Below are positions 24,297 through 32,911 of a stretch of 64,000 nucleotides of DNA, piece by piece. Every line of letters starts with the position of its first letter. Positions within the stretch are counted from its first letter, which is position 1. Origin of the DNA: Gordonia sp. SL306 (GTDB lineage: Bacteria > Actinomycetota > Actinomycetes > Mycobacteriales > Mycobacteriaceae); NCBI RefSeq assembly GCF_026625785.1, contig NZ_CP113063.1, forward strand, positions 3,472,001-3,536,000. The letters run 5' to 3'. Under the pieces are notes generated by a model, which was not told the origin of the DNA, did no database searches, and worked only from the letters and a program-made list of their open reading frames with translations. Both the position numbers and the translations under genes were made by a program.

Positions 24297-25727
24297 TCAG
24301 CGGAGCTTGCTCTTCATCACCTTTCCGGTGGCATTCACGGGCAACTGGTCCACGAAGGTGATCGTGCGCGGTGCCTTGAAGCCCGCCATCCGTTCGCGAC
24401 TCCACTCGACGAGCTCGTCCTCGGTGACCGGCGCGGCCGCGACCACGAAGGCCTTGCCCACCTGGCCGAGGCGCTCGTCGGGGGCCCCGATCACGGCAAC
24501 CTGGTCGACCGCTGGATGTTCGAGCAGGTAGCTCTCGATCTCGGCGGGGTACGCATTGAAGCCGCCGACGATGAACATGTCCTTCTTGCGGCCGACGATC
24601 CGCAGGCGCCCGCCGTCGACGATCTCGCCGAGATCGCCGGTGTGTAGCCAGCCGTCGTCATCGATGGCGGCGGAGGTCGCCTCCGGGTCGTCGAGGTAAC
24701 CCTGCATCACGTTGTATCCGCGGATGAGGACTTCGGCGTCGCCGGAGATGCGGATCTCGATGTCGGCGCAGGGGATTCCGACGGTGGTCGCGATCTGATC
24801 GAAGGTGTCGCCGGATCTGGATGCGGTCACGGTGCCGGCCTCGGTGAGTCCGTAACCGGTCATGATCGTCTCGAACGGGAGCTCGTTGCGGATGCGGCGG
24901 ATGAGATCGACCGGTATGTCGGCGGATCCGGTCACCGCGGCGCGTAACGACGAGAGATCGCGTGAACCGTCGTTCGCGGAGAGCAAGGACTGATACAGGG
25001 TCGGCGGGCCCGGGAGCATGGTGATCTTCTCGGTCTCGATCAGTTCGAGGACCTGTCCGACGTCGAGGACGGGCACGGGGTGGATCGTCGCGCCACGGAT
25101 GAAGGAGGCGACGATTCCCGCCTTGTAACCGAACATGTGGAAGAACGGATTGACGATCAGGTATCGGTCACCTTCGCGGAGATCGGCCAGGTCGCACCAT
25201 TCCGAGAACAGTCGCAGCACCTGCTCGTGGTTCATCATGACGCCCTTGGGGCGACCCGTGGTGCCCGAGGTGTACATGATGTCGGCGATGTCTGCCGGAC
25301 CGACCGGTGCCTCGAAAGGTGCTCCACTGGAGAGGAAGTCGCTCTTGATGTCGATGACCGCCACGCCGGCCGGCACTTCGAAGTCGAGTCCGAGGAAATC
25401 CTTCTGGACGAGCACGGCCTTCGCGCCGCTGCGCGCGATGATGTCGGCGGCCTCGTCCCGCTTGTAGCGGGTGTTGACGGGCACCAGTGTCCCGCCCGCG
25501 GTCAGGAGCCCGAAGACGGCAATGATCCACTCGGCCGAGTTGGGCGCCCAGATCGCGACCCGGTCGCCCTTGTCGATTCCGATGTCGGCGAATGATCCGG
25601 CTGCACAGCGGATTCGATGAACCACGTCGCGGAAGGTGAGCCGCAGGGACCCGTCGACGACCGCTTCGGCATCGCCGAAGCGGTCGGCTGACGACAGGAC
25701 CATCTCGGGGATGGTCTTCCAGGTCAT
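24297..25727 (-). CDS. acyl-CoA synthetase (FadD3-like)
   Basis: A 476-residue AMP-forming acyl-CoA synthetase. The ATP-binding motif YTSGTTGRPKG is complete, the adenylate motif is GYGLTEAG, the hinge is GRKKDMFIVGG and the C-terminal catalytic lysine is in PVNATGKVMK. Overall wording (VNPFFHMFGYKAGI, MLPGPPTLYQSLL) is close to FadD3, which activates the C/D-ring propanoate of steroids, so a cyclic or branched carboxylic acid is a reasonable substrate guess. The ATG overlaps the amidohydrolase stop by four bases. It is the last gene of its operon. Confidence 0.92.
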   Translation of the reverse strand: MTWKTIPEMVLSSADRFGDAEAVVDGSLRLTFRDVVHRIRCAAGSFADIGIDKGDRVAIWAPNSAEWIIAVFGLLTAGGTLVPVNTRYKRDEAADIIARSGAKAVLVQKDFLGLDFEVPAGVAVIDIKSDFLSSGAPFEAPVGPADIADIMYTSGTTGRPKGVMMNHEQVLRLFSEWCDLADLREGDRYLIVNPFFHMFGYKAGIVASFIRGATIHPVPVLDVGQVLELIETEKITMLPGPPTLYQSLLSANDGSRDLSSLRAAVTGSADIPVDLIRRIRNELPFETIMTGYGLTEAGTVTASRSGDTFDQIATTVGIPCADIEIRISGDAEVLIRGYNVMQGYLDDPEATSAAIDDDGWLHTGDLGEIVDGGRLRIVGRKKDMFIVGGFNAYPAEIESYLLEHPAVDQVAVIGAPDERLGQVGKAFVVAAAPVTEDELVEWSRERMAGFKAPRTITFVDQLPVNATGKVMKSKLR

Positions 25728-26905
25728 ACCTTCAGGAGCCGCGCCATGTTGCCACCCATCACGAGCTTCTGGTCCTCGAACGGGAGGTGCTCGATGTGGC
25801 TGATGTAGGTGGTGGGCTCGGCAAGGCCTTCCGGATGCGGATAATCCGACCCGAACAGCACGCGCTCGGCACCGATCAACGAGGTCAGCTTGCTGAAGTC
25901 CTCTTCCCAGAACGGGCTGACGTGGATGCTCTTCTTGATGGCGGCCACCGGGTCCTGCATGCCGAAGCCCTCGGGAGCCTTCTTGTACACGTCGGTCAGG
26001 GTCTGCAGCACGTGCGGCAGCCAGCTGGCACCGTTCTCGATCACGGCGATCCGCAGCTCCGGGAAGCGCAGCAGCGCACCATGGCACACCCAGGAGGAGA
26101 CGGCGTCCTGGATCGGGCGCCACTCGCTGACCATGCGGAAGGCGTTCGTCACGAAGGGGAGCATCTCCTCGCCGCTGCCCTCCCAATCCTGGTTGTAGCG
26201 GGCGTAACCGCTGTCAGACGAGTGCTGGGTGACGAGCACGTCGAGTTCGACGACCCGCTTCCAGAACGGGTCGAACTCCGGCAGCGCGAACGACCGGAGA
26301 CCCTTGAAACCGGGCACCGGTGCGGGCCGGACCAGGATCGCCTTCGCCCCACGCTCGACGCACCATTCGAGTTCCTCGATCGCCTTGTCCACAATGGGGA
26401 GGCTGATCACCGGGACGGTGAAGATGCGCTCCTTGTAGTTGAACGACCATGTCTCGTAGAGCCACTGGTTGAGGGAGTGGACCACTGCGTGGATCAGCTC
26501 CGGATTGTCGCGCATGCGCTCCTCGACGAGGCTCGCCAGCGTCGGGAACATCAGGGTGCGGTCGATCTTGAGTTCGTCCATCAACTCCAGGCGCGGTGCC
26601 GGCTCACGGAAGGCGGGGATCGCCTTGATCGGCTTACCGAAGATCTCCCGCTTGCTCTTTCCCTCGGGATTGCCGTTCTTGAAGTAGTCCTCCATGGCAC
26701 CCGGCCGCGCGACCACGTCGAAGGTCGGGTTGGGGATGTACTCGCTGATCTGGCCACGGATGGCGATCTTGGTGCGGCCCTCGACCTCGACGTACTGGAT
26801 GGCCTTCTTGTACTTGTCTGGCAGGAACTTGGTGAGCGCCTCCTTGGTCTCGTACAGGTGGTTGTCCGCGTCGAACAGCGGGTAGGGCAGCTGGCTCGGT
26901 GACAT
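25724..26905 (-). CDS. amidohydrolase family protein (PF04909-type)
   Basis: A 393-residue metal-dependent hydrolase/decarboxylase of the ACMSD-like branch. Visible pieces are the N-terminal FDADNHLYE metal motif, the middle TQHSSDSGY and VCHGALLRFPELRIAVIENG segments and the C-terminal LFGSDYPHPEG with the metal aspartate. Members decarboxylate or hydrolyse cyclic acids; in actinobacterial catabolic clusters they are common but poorly characterised. AAAGGAG precedes the ATG at 26905. The 26930 operator lies 25 bases upstream, so this gene and the following synthetase can be controlled apart from the synthetase at 26937. Confidence 0.85.
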   Translation of the reverse strand: MSPSQLPYPLFDADNHLYETKEALTKFLPDKYKKAIQYVEVEGRTKIAIRGQISEYIPNPTFDVVARPGAMEDYFKNGNPEGKSKREIFGKPIKAIPAFREPAPRLELMDELKIDRTLMFPTLASLVEERMRDNPELIHAVVHSLNQWLYETWSFNYKERIFTVPVISLPIVDKAIEELEWCVERGAKAILVRPAPVPGFKGLRSFALPEFDPFWKRVVELDVLVTQHSSDSGYARYNQDWEGSGEEMLPFVTNAFRMVSEWRPIQDAVSSWVCHGALLRFPELRIAVIENGASWLPHVLQTLTDVYKKAPEGFGMQDPVAAIKKSIHVSPFWEEDFSKLTSLIGAERVLFGSDYPHPEGLAEPTTYISHIEHLPFEDQKLVMGGNMARLLKV

Positions 26906-26929
26906 GTGAAACTCTCCTTTGCTACTTTC

Positions 26930-26944
26930 GAGAATACTATTCTC
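26930..26944. promoter_or_regulatory. 15-bp palindromic operator, site 3
   Basis: GAGAATACTATTCTC is a perfect palindrome around its central base and the best copy of the operator found in parts A and C. It overlaps the stop codon of the acyl-CoA synthetase gene (26937-26939) and ends 25 bases upstream of the amidohydrolase start. Confidence 0.72.
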
Positions 26945-28484
26945 CTGAACGTGCATCGTGCAATGCCGTGCGGATTCGGAATTTCTGGACCTTGCCGCTC
27001 GCGGTGCGGGGGAAGTCGTCGACCACGTGGACCTCTTCGGGCCATTTCTGCTTGGCCAGACCGACCGCGGCCAGGTGTGCACGGAGGTCCTCGATGGTGG
27101 GGGAGCCCCGATCGGGATGGACTCGCAGGACGGCGGCGGCGCGTTCGCCGAGCCGGTCGTCGGGAACCGCGACGACGACGGCGTCGGCCACTACGTCCAT
27201 CCCGAGTAGGGCATCCTCGACCTCGAGGGCGCTGATGTTCTCGCCGCCGCGGATGATGATGTCGGATTTGCGATCGGTGATGCTGAGATAACCGTCCTCG
27301 TCAAGGGCGCCGATGTCTCCGGTGTGATACCACCCGTCATCGTCGAACATGCGCGCAGTGAGGTCCGCGTCGGTGTAACCCATGCAGAGATCCGGTCCGC
27401 GGCTGAGGATCTCGCCGTCCTCGCCGAGCCGGATCTCGACCCCGGGTAGTGGCCGACCGTCGGTGTAGAGACGTTTGTCCTCCGCGGCGCTGGGGTGCGA
27501 ACCGGTGATCGACGGGTGCTCGGTGCTGCCGTAGGAACGGAACACCGTGATGCCGAGGGCGGCCAGCCGTGTGGTGATCGCCGCCGGAACGGACGATCCG
27601 CCCAGGCCCGCGTACTTCATTTGGGGCACATCGGCTTCGGTGAAGTCGGGGTGGTCGATCAGGCTCGTCATGTAGTACGTCGCGCCGCCGCCCACCGTGA
27701 CGTTCTCGGCCCGCATCAGGCGCAATGCCTCGCCGGGATCCCACACGTCGGTGAGATTGACGTCGGTGCCGTCGAGGACCGGGATGAGGAAGGCGTTGAT
27801 CATCCCGATGAAGTGACCGACCGGTGCCGCGGTGAGCTGCCTGCCGCGGTCGTCCGGATACATCGCGGAGAGCTGGCGGGTCTCGTGGACCAACGAGTGA
27901 TGGCTGTGCAGAACACCTTTGGGGTTGGTGGTGGTACCGGAGGTGAACGCGATCAGCGCGCAGGTGGACGGATTCACCGGGAGGACGCCTGTCAGCGGCT
28001 CGTCGTCGAGGAGGTCGGTGAAGTCCTTGTCGATCACCCCGACGATCGGGACGTCGGCGCAGACGGACAGGTCAAAGGTGATCCGCCCGAAACTCTCGGG
28101 CGTGATGAAGACCTTGGGTGTCACCTCGCCGAGAATGTAGGAAACCTCTTTGCGCCCATAGAAATGCACGATCGGCACGACCGCCGCACCGAGGAACGCC
28201 GACGCCCAGAACACCGCGGCGGCCTCCATCGAGTTCGGTAGCTGGAACGCGACGACGTCGCCGGGTCCCACGCCCCGCCTGTGCAATCCGGCCGCCAGTC
28301 GTCGTGCGACGATCTCGACGTCGCGAAAGGTCCCCGACCAGGGGCGGGTTGCCGAGTGCACCAGGAAGCGGGCATCAGGGGATGCCGCCAGACCGTCCCG
28401 GAGCAGGTCGCCGAGGGTCTCGTCCGTCCACCACCCGTTGGCGACGTACTTCTCGGCGAGCTCGGTCGGTACCTGCCTGGTCAT
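26937..28484 (-). CDS. acyl-CoA synthetase (AMP-forming)
   Basis: A 515-residue adenylate-forming ligase. The ATP motif reads FTSGTTTNPKG, the adenylate motif SYGSTEHPS, the hinge DRKSDIIIRGG, and the catalytic lysine is in PRTASGKVQKF. It activates a carboxylic acid to its CoA thioester and is distinct from the FadD3-like enzyme at 24297. The ATG at 28484 has GGGGGC just upstream; the open frame extends further but lacks a better start. It is divergent from the enoyl-CoA hydratase, with two operator copies in the shared control region. Confidence 0.92.
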   Translation of the reverse strand: MTRQVPTELAEKYVANGWWTDETLGDLLRDGLAASPDARFLVHSATRPWSGTFRDVEIVARRLAAGLHRRGVGPGDVVAFQLPNSMEAAAVFWASAFLGAAVVPIVHFYGRKEVSYILGEVTPKVFITPESFGRITFDLSVCADVPIVGVIDKDFTDLLDDEPLTGVLPVNPSTCALIAFTSGTTTNPKGVLHSHHSLVHETRQLSAMYPDDRGRQLTAAPVGHFIGMINAFLIPVLDGTDVNLTDVWDPGEALRLMRAENVTVGGGATYYMTSLIDHPDFTEADVPQMKYAGLGGSSVPAAITTRLAALGITVFRSYGSTEHPSITGSHPSAAEDKRLYTDGRPLPGVEIRLGEDGEILSRGPDLCMGYTDADLTARMFDDDGWYHTGDIGALDEDGYLSITDRKSDIIIRGGENISALEVEDALLGMDVVADAVVVAVPDDRLGERAAAVLRVHPDRGSPTIEDLRAHLAAVGLAKQKWPEEVHVVDDFPRTASGKVQKFRIRTALHDARSGE

Positions 28485-28549
28485 GAAGCCCCCATGCGCT
28501 CGGCCGGAGCCGCTGTCCCGGCAGAACTGCCGCCGACCCCGGATTCGAT

Positions 28550-28586
28550 GGTGATAATGTTCTCTTTGAACGAGAATAGCAATCTC
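28550..28586. promoter_or_regulatory. paired palindromic operators, sites 4 and 5
   Basis: GAGAATAGCAATCTC (28572-28586) is a good copy of the 15-bp operator. A weaker copy on the other strand, GAGAACATTATCACC, covers 28550-28564, giving a 22-base centre-to-centre spacing, two helical turns. Both lie between the divergent synthetase and enoyl-CoA hydratase genes, so one regulator could repress both directions. Confidence 0.65.
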
Positions 28587-28607
28587 ACTTCCGGAGAGCG
28601 AGCGGTT

Positions 28608-29324
28608 ATGGTGAAGTTGGAGACGGTCGACGGCCTGGCCGTGATCACGATCGATCGGCCGGAGGCGCGGAACGCGATAGCGCTGTCGACGATGGACGAA
28701 CTCGACGAGGCGATCGACGCGGCGGCCGGCGCGCGGGCGCTCGCGATCACCGGCGGCGGCGACCGGGTCTTCGTGTCCGGCGGCGACCTCAAAGAACTCG
28801 CGAAGCTCCGGACCCTGGACGAGGCCAGGGCGATGGCCTGGCGGATGCGGCGGATCTGTGATCGCATCAGCGCTTTCCCGGGGCCGGTGGTGGCCGCACT
28901 GAACGGGCACGCCCTGGGTGGCGGCGCCGAGGTCGCGGTGGCCGCGGACATCCGGCTCGCGGCCGACGACATCACGATCGGCTTCAATCAGTCGAGTCTG
29001 GCGATCATGCCGGCGTGGGGAGGCGCGGAACGGCTCACCACCCTGGTCGGCCCGTCCCAGGCCCTGTTGCTCGCCGGGTCGGGGCGAAAGTTGTCCGCGG
29101 AGGAAGCGATGAAGGTGGGCCTGGTCGATCAGGTCATCGAACGGTCCCGGTTCGACGACGGTTGGCGAACTGTCGCGCAATCGCTCGCGACGGCGCCCGC
29201 CACCGCGATCAAGAAGGTCATCCGGGGTGTCGAGCCGGGTGAGGCCGTCGAGGAGTTCGCGCATCTGTGGGTCGCCGACGAGCACTGGGCTGCGGCCGAC
29301 CGGGTTCTCAAGCGGGCAAAGTGA
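28608..29324 (+). CDS. enoyl-CoA hydratase/isomerase
   Basis: A 238-residue crotonase-fold enzyme. The two oxyanion-hole regions are FVSGGDLKE and ALNGHALGGGAE. After the second one, AAADIRLAADDITIGFNQ lacks the glutamates of classical hydratases, so isomerase, hydrolase or lyase activity is also possible. The ATG at 28608 has GGAGAG about ten bases upstream; a GTG directly follows. It is the first gene of the rightward operon of part C and acts in beta-oxidation-like processing of the CoA esters made by the neighbouring synthetases. Confidence 0.88.
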   Translation: MVKLETVDGLAVITIDRPEARNAIALSTMDELDEAIDAAAGARALAITGGGDRVFVSGGDLKELAKLRTLDEARAMAWRMRRICDRISAFPGPVVAALNGHALGGGAEVAVAADIRLAADDITIGFNQSSLAIMPAWGGAERLTTLVGPSQALLLAGSGRKLSAEEAMKVGLVDQVIERSRFDDGWRTVAQSLATAPATAIKKVIRGVEPGEAVEEFAHLWVADEHWAAADRVLKRAK

Positions 29325-29791
29325 TCGAGCAGGGTCCGACGGTGAACATCGACGACTCGGTGGCAGCAGCGCATCGTGCCCTCTACGAGGCGGGCCTTGA
29401 TGTCCGCTCCGAGGTGGTCGGCGCCGACTATGTGGCCGAATCGCTCGCCCGCAACGTCGGTTCCGACGGCGAAGCGTTGCAACGGTTCGTCACGGAGTCG
29501 GTGTGGGGCTCGGTCTGGACACGCCCCGGTCTCGACCGGCGGAGCCGGAGCCTGATGACAATCGGCATGCTGGTCGCCCTCAATCATCACCCGGAACTGG
29601 CCGTTCACGTGCGCGCGGGACTGGGCAACGGCCTGACCCGTGACGAGGTCGTCGAGGCGATCATCCATGCCACCGCGTATTGCGGCGTGCCTGCGGGCAT
29701 CGCCGCGATGCGGGTCGCGCAAGACGTCTTGATCCGCGAACTGGGAGAGCGTCCCGACGTCGCCGCATCCCGAAAGGGAAGCCATGCCTGA
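29321..29791 (+). CDS. carboxymuconolactone decarboxylase (CMD) family protein
   Basis: A 156-residue single-domain CMD-like protein. The core reads RPGLDRRSRSLMTIGMLVAL, then HATAYCGVPAGIAAM near the C-terminus; there is no AhpD CxxC pair. It is a single-unit relative of the double-domain protein at 20570. The GTG start overlaps the enoyl-CoA hydratase stop (GTGA) and its own end overlaps the next gene by eight bases, so the three are translated together. The exact reaction is unknown. Confidence 0.87.
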   Translation: MIEQGPTVNIDDSVAAAHRALYEAGLDVRSEVVGADYVAESLARNVGSDGEALQRFVTESVWGSVWTRPGLDRRSRSLMTIGMLVALNHHPELAVHVRAGLGNGLTRDEVVEAIIHATAYCGVPAGIAAMRVAQDVLIRELGERPDVAASRKGSHA

Positions 29792-30686
29792 CATCCCGAT
29801 TCCGGAGCGGCGCGTCGCCATGATCGGCCTCGGCGCCATGGGGTCGCCGATCGCAGCCAACTTCGTGGCGGCGGGACAGCCGCTCGTCATCGCTGACGCC
29901 GCGCCCTCCGCGGTTCAGCGATTCCTCGCCGCACATCCCGATCGGGTGGCACCGGGTGATCCCGCGGACTGCGACGTGGTGGTCCTCTCCCTGCCCACGA
30001 GTGATGTGGTCGACGAGGTGATTCTCGGCGAGAACGGCCTGCTCCGCCGCCTGGCGCCGGGAACGATCATCGTCGACATGAGTTCCAGTGTCCCGGCCCG
30101 CACCCGGGCACTCGGGGATGCGGCCGCCGCGGCGGATGTGGCGGTCGTCGACGCACCGGTCAGTGGTGGGGTGGCCCGTGCAGTCGTCGCGGATCTGGCG
30201 GTGATGGTCGGCGGGGACGACGGGGCGGTCGAGATCGTGTGGCCCCTGCTGGCCGCAACCGCGCGCGAGATCATCCATGTGGGTCCGACCGGATCGGCGC
30301 ACGCCGCGAAGGCGCTCAACAACCTGCTGTCGGCGGTGGGACTGTTCGCGGCCGCCGAAGTGCTCGTCGTCGGGACCAAATTCGGCATCGACCCAGCGAC
30401 GCTGCTGTCGGTGCTCAACGCGGGTAGCGGTCGCAATCAGGCCACCGAGGCCAAGTTCGGGACGTTCGTGCTGAACCGCGGTTTCGACTCGGGATTCACG
30501 GCGTCGCTGATGAACAAGGACGTCGGCATCGCGCTCGACCTCGCCCGCGACTGCGGCGTGGACCTCGACATCGGGTCAGCGCTCGGTCGGGCGTGGGCAT
30601 CGGCCACCGAAGCGATCGGACCGGGCGCCGATCAGACCGAGATCGTCCGAGTCCTCGAACAGGCCGCGGGGGTCGAACTCCGTTGA
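29784..30686 (+). CDS. NAD(P)-dependent oxidoreductase, 3-hydroxyisobutyrate dehydrogenase family
   Basis: A 300-residue beta-hydroxyacid dehydrogenase with GLGAMG (15-20), DAPVSGG (123-129), the catalytic K176 in HAAKALNN and a conserved C-terminal NKDVGIAL segment. It is the third member of this family in the island, after 1012 and 1815. It ends the part C rightward operon and probably oxidises a hydroxy acid or semialdehyde released after CoA-ester cleavage. Confidence 0.9.
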   Translation: MPDIPIPERRVAMIGLGAMGSPIAANFVAAGQPLVIADAAPSAVQRFLAAHPDRVAPGDPADCDVVVLSLPTSDVVDEVILGENGLLRRLAPGTIIVDMSSSVPARTRALGDAAAAADVAVVDAPVSGGVARAVVADLAVMVGGDDGAVEIVWPLLAATAREIIHVGPTGSAHAAKALNNLLSAVGLFAAAEVLVVGTKFGIDPATLLSVLNAGSGRNQATEAKFGTFVLNRGFDSGFTASLMNKDVGIALDLARDCGVDLDIGSALGRAWASATEAIGPGADQTEIVRVLEQAAGVELR

Positions 30687-30828
30687 CCGTATCCACTGGT
30701 CGAGGGCACGCGTTGTCAGATCACCTTGCCTGCCCGGTGATTTCGCGGGCTTGCACGGAAACTGCCGAGGCGGCAATGTTGCTGCAGACCGAATTGTTCC
30801 CACCGACTCACACGAGGTGCACGAGAAG

Positions 30829-31350
30829 ATGACCCGCCTGTTCACCAGACCGTCGCCCGACAACACCGCTGTGCAATTGCTGATGCGTGCGGCCATCGGC
30901 GGAACGATGATCGCCCACGGCGTCAAGCACGGGCGCAGCCTCGACGGCACCGCAGGCTGGTTCGGCTCCATCGGGTTCAAGCAACCCAAGCTGCAGGCCC
31001 AGGCGTCCGCCGTGGTCGAGGTGGGGGCGGGCGCCGCCATCGTCGCAGGTGCCGGTACACCGGTGGCCGCGTCGGCCGTGGTCGGGACGATGGCCGTCGC
31101 TGCTCGTTCGGTGCACCTCCCCAACGGCTTCTTCATCACCTCCGAGGGATGGGAGTACGTCGCCAATCTCTCGGTGGCCGCCATCGCGCTCGCCGCCCTG
31201 GGCCCGGGTAAATGGAGCGTCGACCGCGCACTGGGGCTCGACAGCAAACTCACCGGCAACCGCGCTGCCGCGCTCGCCGCCGGTCTCGGTCTCGGTGCCG
31301 CCGCCGCACAGCTGGCCGCCTTCCACCGGCCTCCGAAGGCATCTGCCTGA
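30829..31350 (+). CDS. DoxX family membrane protein
   Basis: A 173-residue membrane protein of the DoxX family. After a polar N-terminus it has LLMRAAIGGTMIAHGVKHG, the family's first helix and HG motif, then hydrophobic segments at about residues 55-85, 105-125 and 145-165. DoxX proteins belong to thiol or quinone redox systems; the actinobacterial relatives are mostly uncharacterised. The ATG at 30829 follows GAGAAG. A 142-base gap separates it from the catabolic operon, so it is probably an independent unit at the edge of the core genome. Confidence 0.85.
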   Translation: MTRLFTRPSPDNTAVQLLMRAAIGGTMIAHGVKHGRSLDGTAGWFGSIGFKQPKLQAQASAVVEVGAGAAIVAGAGTPVAASAVVGTMAVAARSVHLPNGFFITSEGWEYVANLSVAAIALAALGPGKWSVDRALGLDSKLTGNRAAALAAGLGLGAAAAQLAAFHRPPKASA

Positions 31351-31386
31351 CCGGCACTCGGGCCGGCGTCGTCGTGCCCCAGGTGC

Positions 31387-32895
31387 TCAGGTCGGCCAGG
31401 TGTGCACGGGTTCGCCCTCGTGCATCAGCGTCACGTAGTCGCCGAGCATGCCGTGCAGGGCCGCATCGCGGTCCTCGCCCGCAGCCTCGCGGGCCAGGAC
31501 CGCGCGCCGCTGCCATGCCGACCCGGTCTGCCGGTTGATGCAGCGCCCCTCGATGACCGACAGGTAGCGCGAGCGTGCCTTGGCCGAGACGCCATAGGAA
31601 CGCAGGCCGTCGTCGGCGAGGGGGAGCAGCCGTCGCAGGGTGAGTTCGTCGGGACGCACCCACCCGACGTTCGGCCAGTACAACTGTGCCTCGAGGCCCG
31701 CGCGAGCGCCCGACTGCAGGTTCTCCGCGGCGGCGTTGAAGGACATCTGCGACCAGAGCGGGCGGTCGGACTCGACGAGGCCGCGAACCAGGCCGTAGTA
31801 GAAGGCCGAGTTGGCCATGGTGTCGACGACCGTCGGCCCGGCGGGTAGGACGCGGTTCTCCACCCGCAGATGGGCGTGCCCGTCGACGACGTCGTACACC
31901 GGCCGGTTCCAGCGGTACACGGTGCCGTTGTGCAGGCGGAGCTCGTCCAGTGACGGGATCCTTCCCTCGTCGAGTTCGGCCAGCGGATCGACATCGGTGG
32001 AGACGGGGAGCAGTGCCGGGAAGTATCGGGTGTTCTCCTCGAAGAGATCGAAGATCGTGTTGATCCATCGCTCACCGAACCAGACCCGCGGCCGGACACC
32101 TTGATTCTTCAGCTCCAGGGGCCGGGTGTCGGTCGCCTGCTCGAACACCGGGATGCGGCTCTCGTGCCAGAGCGCGGCGCCGGCCAGGAACGGCGAATTG
32201 CCCGCCAGCGCCACCTGTACCCCGGAGATGCTCTGCGCCGCATTCCAATGCGCGGCAAAGTCTTCGGGGGCAACCCGCAGATGCAACTGCAACGATGTGC
32301 AGGCCGCCTCGGGGAGGATCGAGTCGGTCGTGGTGTGCAGGCGGTCGGTGTGGTGACCGTCGCCCAGCGGGATCCCGCTGATGTCGATCTCGATCGCCTC
32401 GCCGCGGGCGTCGAAGATCTGCTCGTTGAGCAGGTCGTACCGGGGATTGGCCGAAATCCATTGGTGAGCAAAATGTTCGGCGTTGAGGGTGGGGAGCATG
32501 CCGATCATCACGAGATGATTGTCGGTCTGCGCGGCCCGCTTTTCCGCGCGATTGAGTGAGGTGCGCAGAGCCTGCTCGAGGGAGATGGTGTCGTCGGTGA
32601 CGAAGGGGCGCGGGGAGACGTTGATCTCGATGTTGAACTGGCCGAGCTCGGTCTGGTAGTCGGGATCGGCGATGGCGTCGAGCACCGTGGCGTTGGCCAT
32701 CGCCGGATTCATGTCATCGTCGACGAGGTTGAGTTCCACCTCCATGCCCAGCAACGGCTCCGGCGGCCGACCGTGATCGGTGAACAGGCCCTCGGCCAGC
32801 ATGCGTGCGATCGCCTCGGTACCGCGACTCACCTGCCTGCGGAACCGGACGCGGTCCTCGCCGGTGAACTCACGTTTCGAGACGTCGGTTCCCAT
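31387..32895 (-). CDS. glutamate-cysteine ligase family protein
   Basis: A 502-residue protein of the GCS2-like carboxylate-amine ligase group. It has the N-terminal LGMEVELNLVDDD metal/ATP-binding motif and QFNIEINVSPRP, both typical of the family. Actinobacteria use mycothiol rather than glutathione, so true gamma-glutamylcysteine synthesis is uncertain; relatives ligate glutamate to cysteine or to other amines. It is convergent with the DoxX gene and divergent from the SCP-like gene, with start codons almost back to back. Confidence 0.85.
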   Translation of the reverse strand: MGTDVSKREFTGEDRVRFRRQVSRGTEAIARMLAEGLFTDHGRPPEPLLGMEVELNLVDDDMNPAMANATVLDAIADPDYQTELGQFNIEINVSPRPFVTDDTISLEQALRTSLNRAEKRAAQTDNHLVMIGMLPTLNAEHFAHQWISANPRYDLLNEQIFDARGEAIEIDISGIPLGDGHHTDRLHTTTDSILPEAACTSLQLHLRVAPEDFAAHWNAAQSISGVQVALAGNSPFLAGAALWHESRIPVFEQATDTRPLELKNQGVRPRVWFGERWINTIFDLFEENTRYFPALLPVSTDVDPLAELDEGRIPSLDELRLHNGTVYRWNRPVYDVVDGHAHLRVENRVLPAGPTVVDTMANSAFYYGLVRGLVESDRPLWSQMSFNAAAENLQSGARAGLEAQLYWPNVGWVRPDELTLRRLLPLADDGLRSYGVSAKARSRYLSVIEGRCINRQTGSAWQRRAVLAREAAGEDRDAALHGMLGDYVTLMHEGEPVHTWPT

Positions 32896-32911
32896 GGCTC
32901 AATGGTGCATG

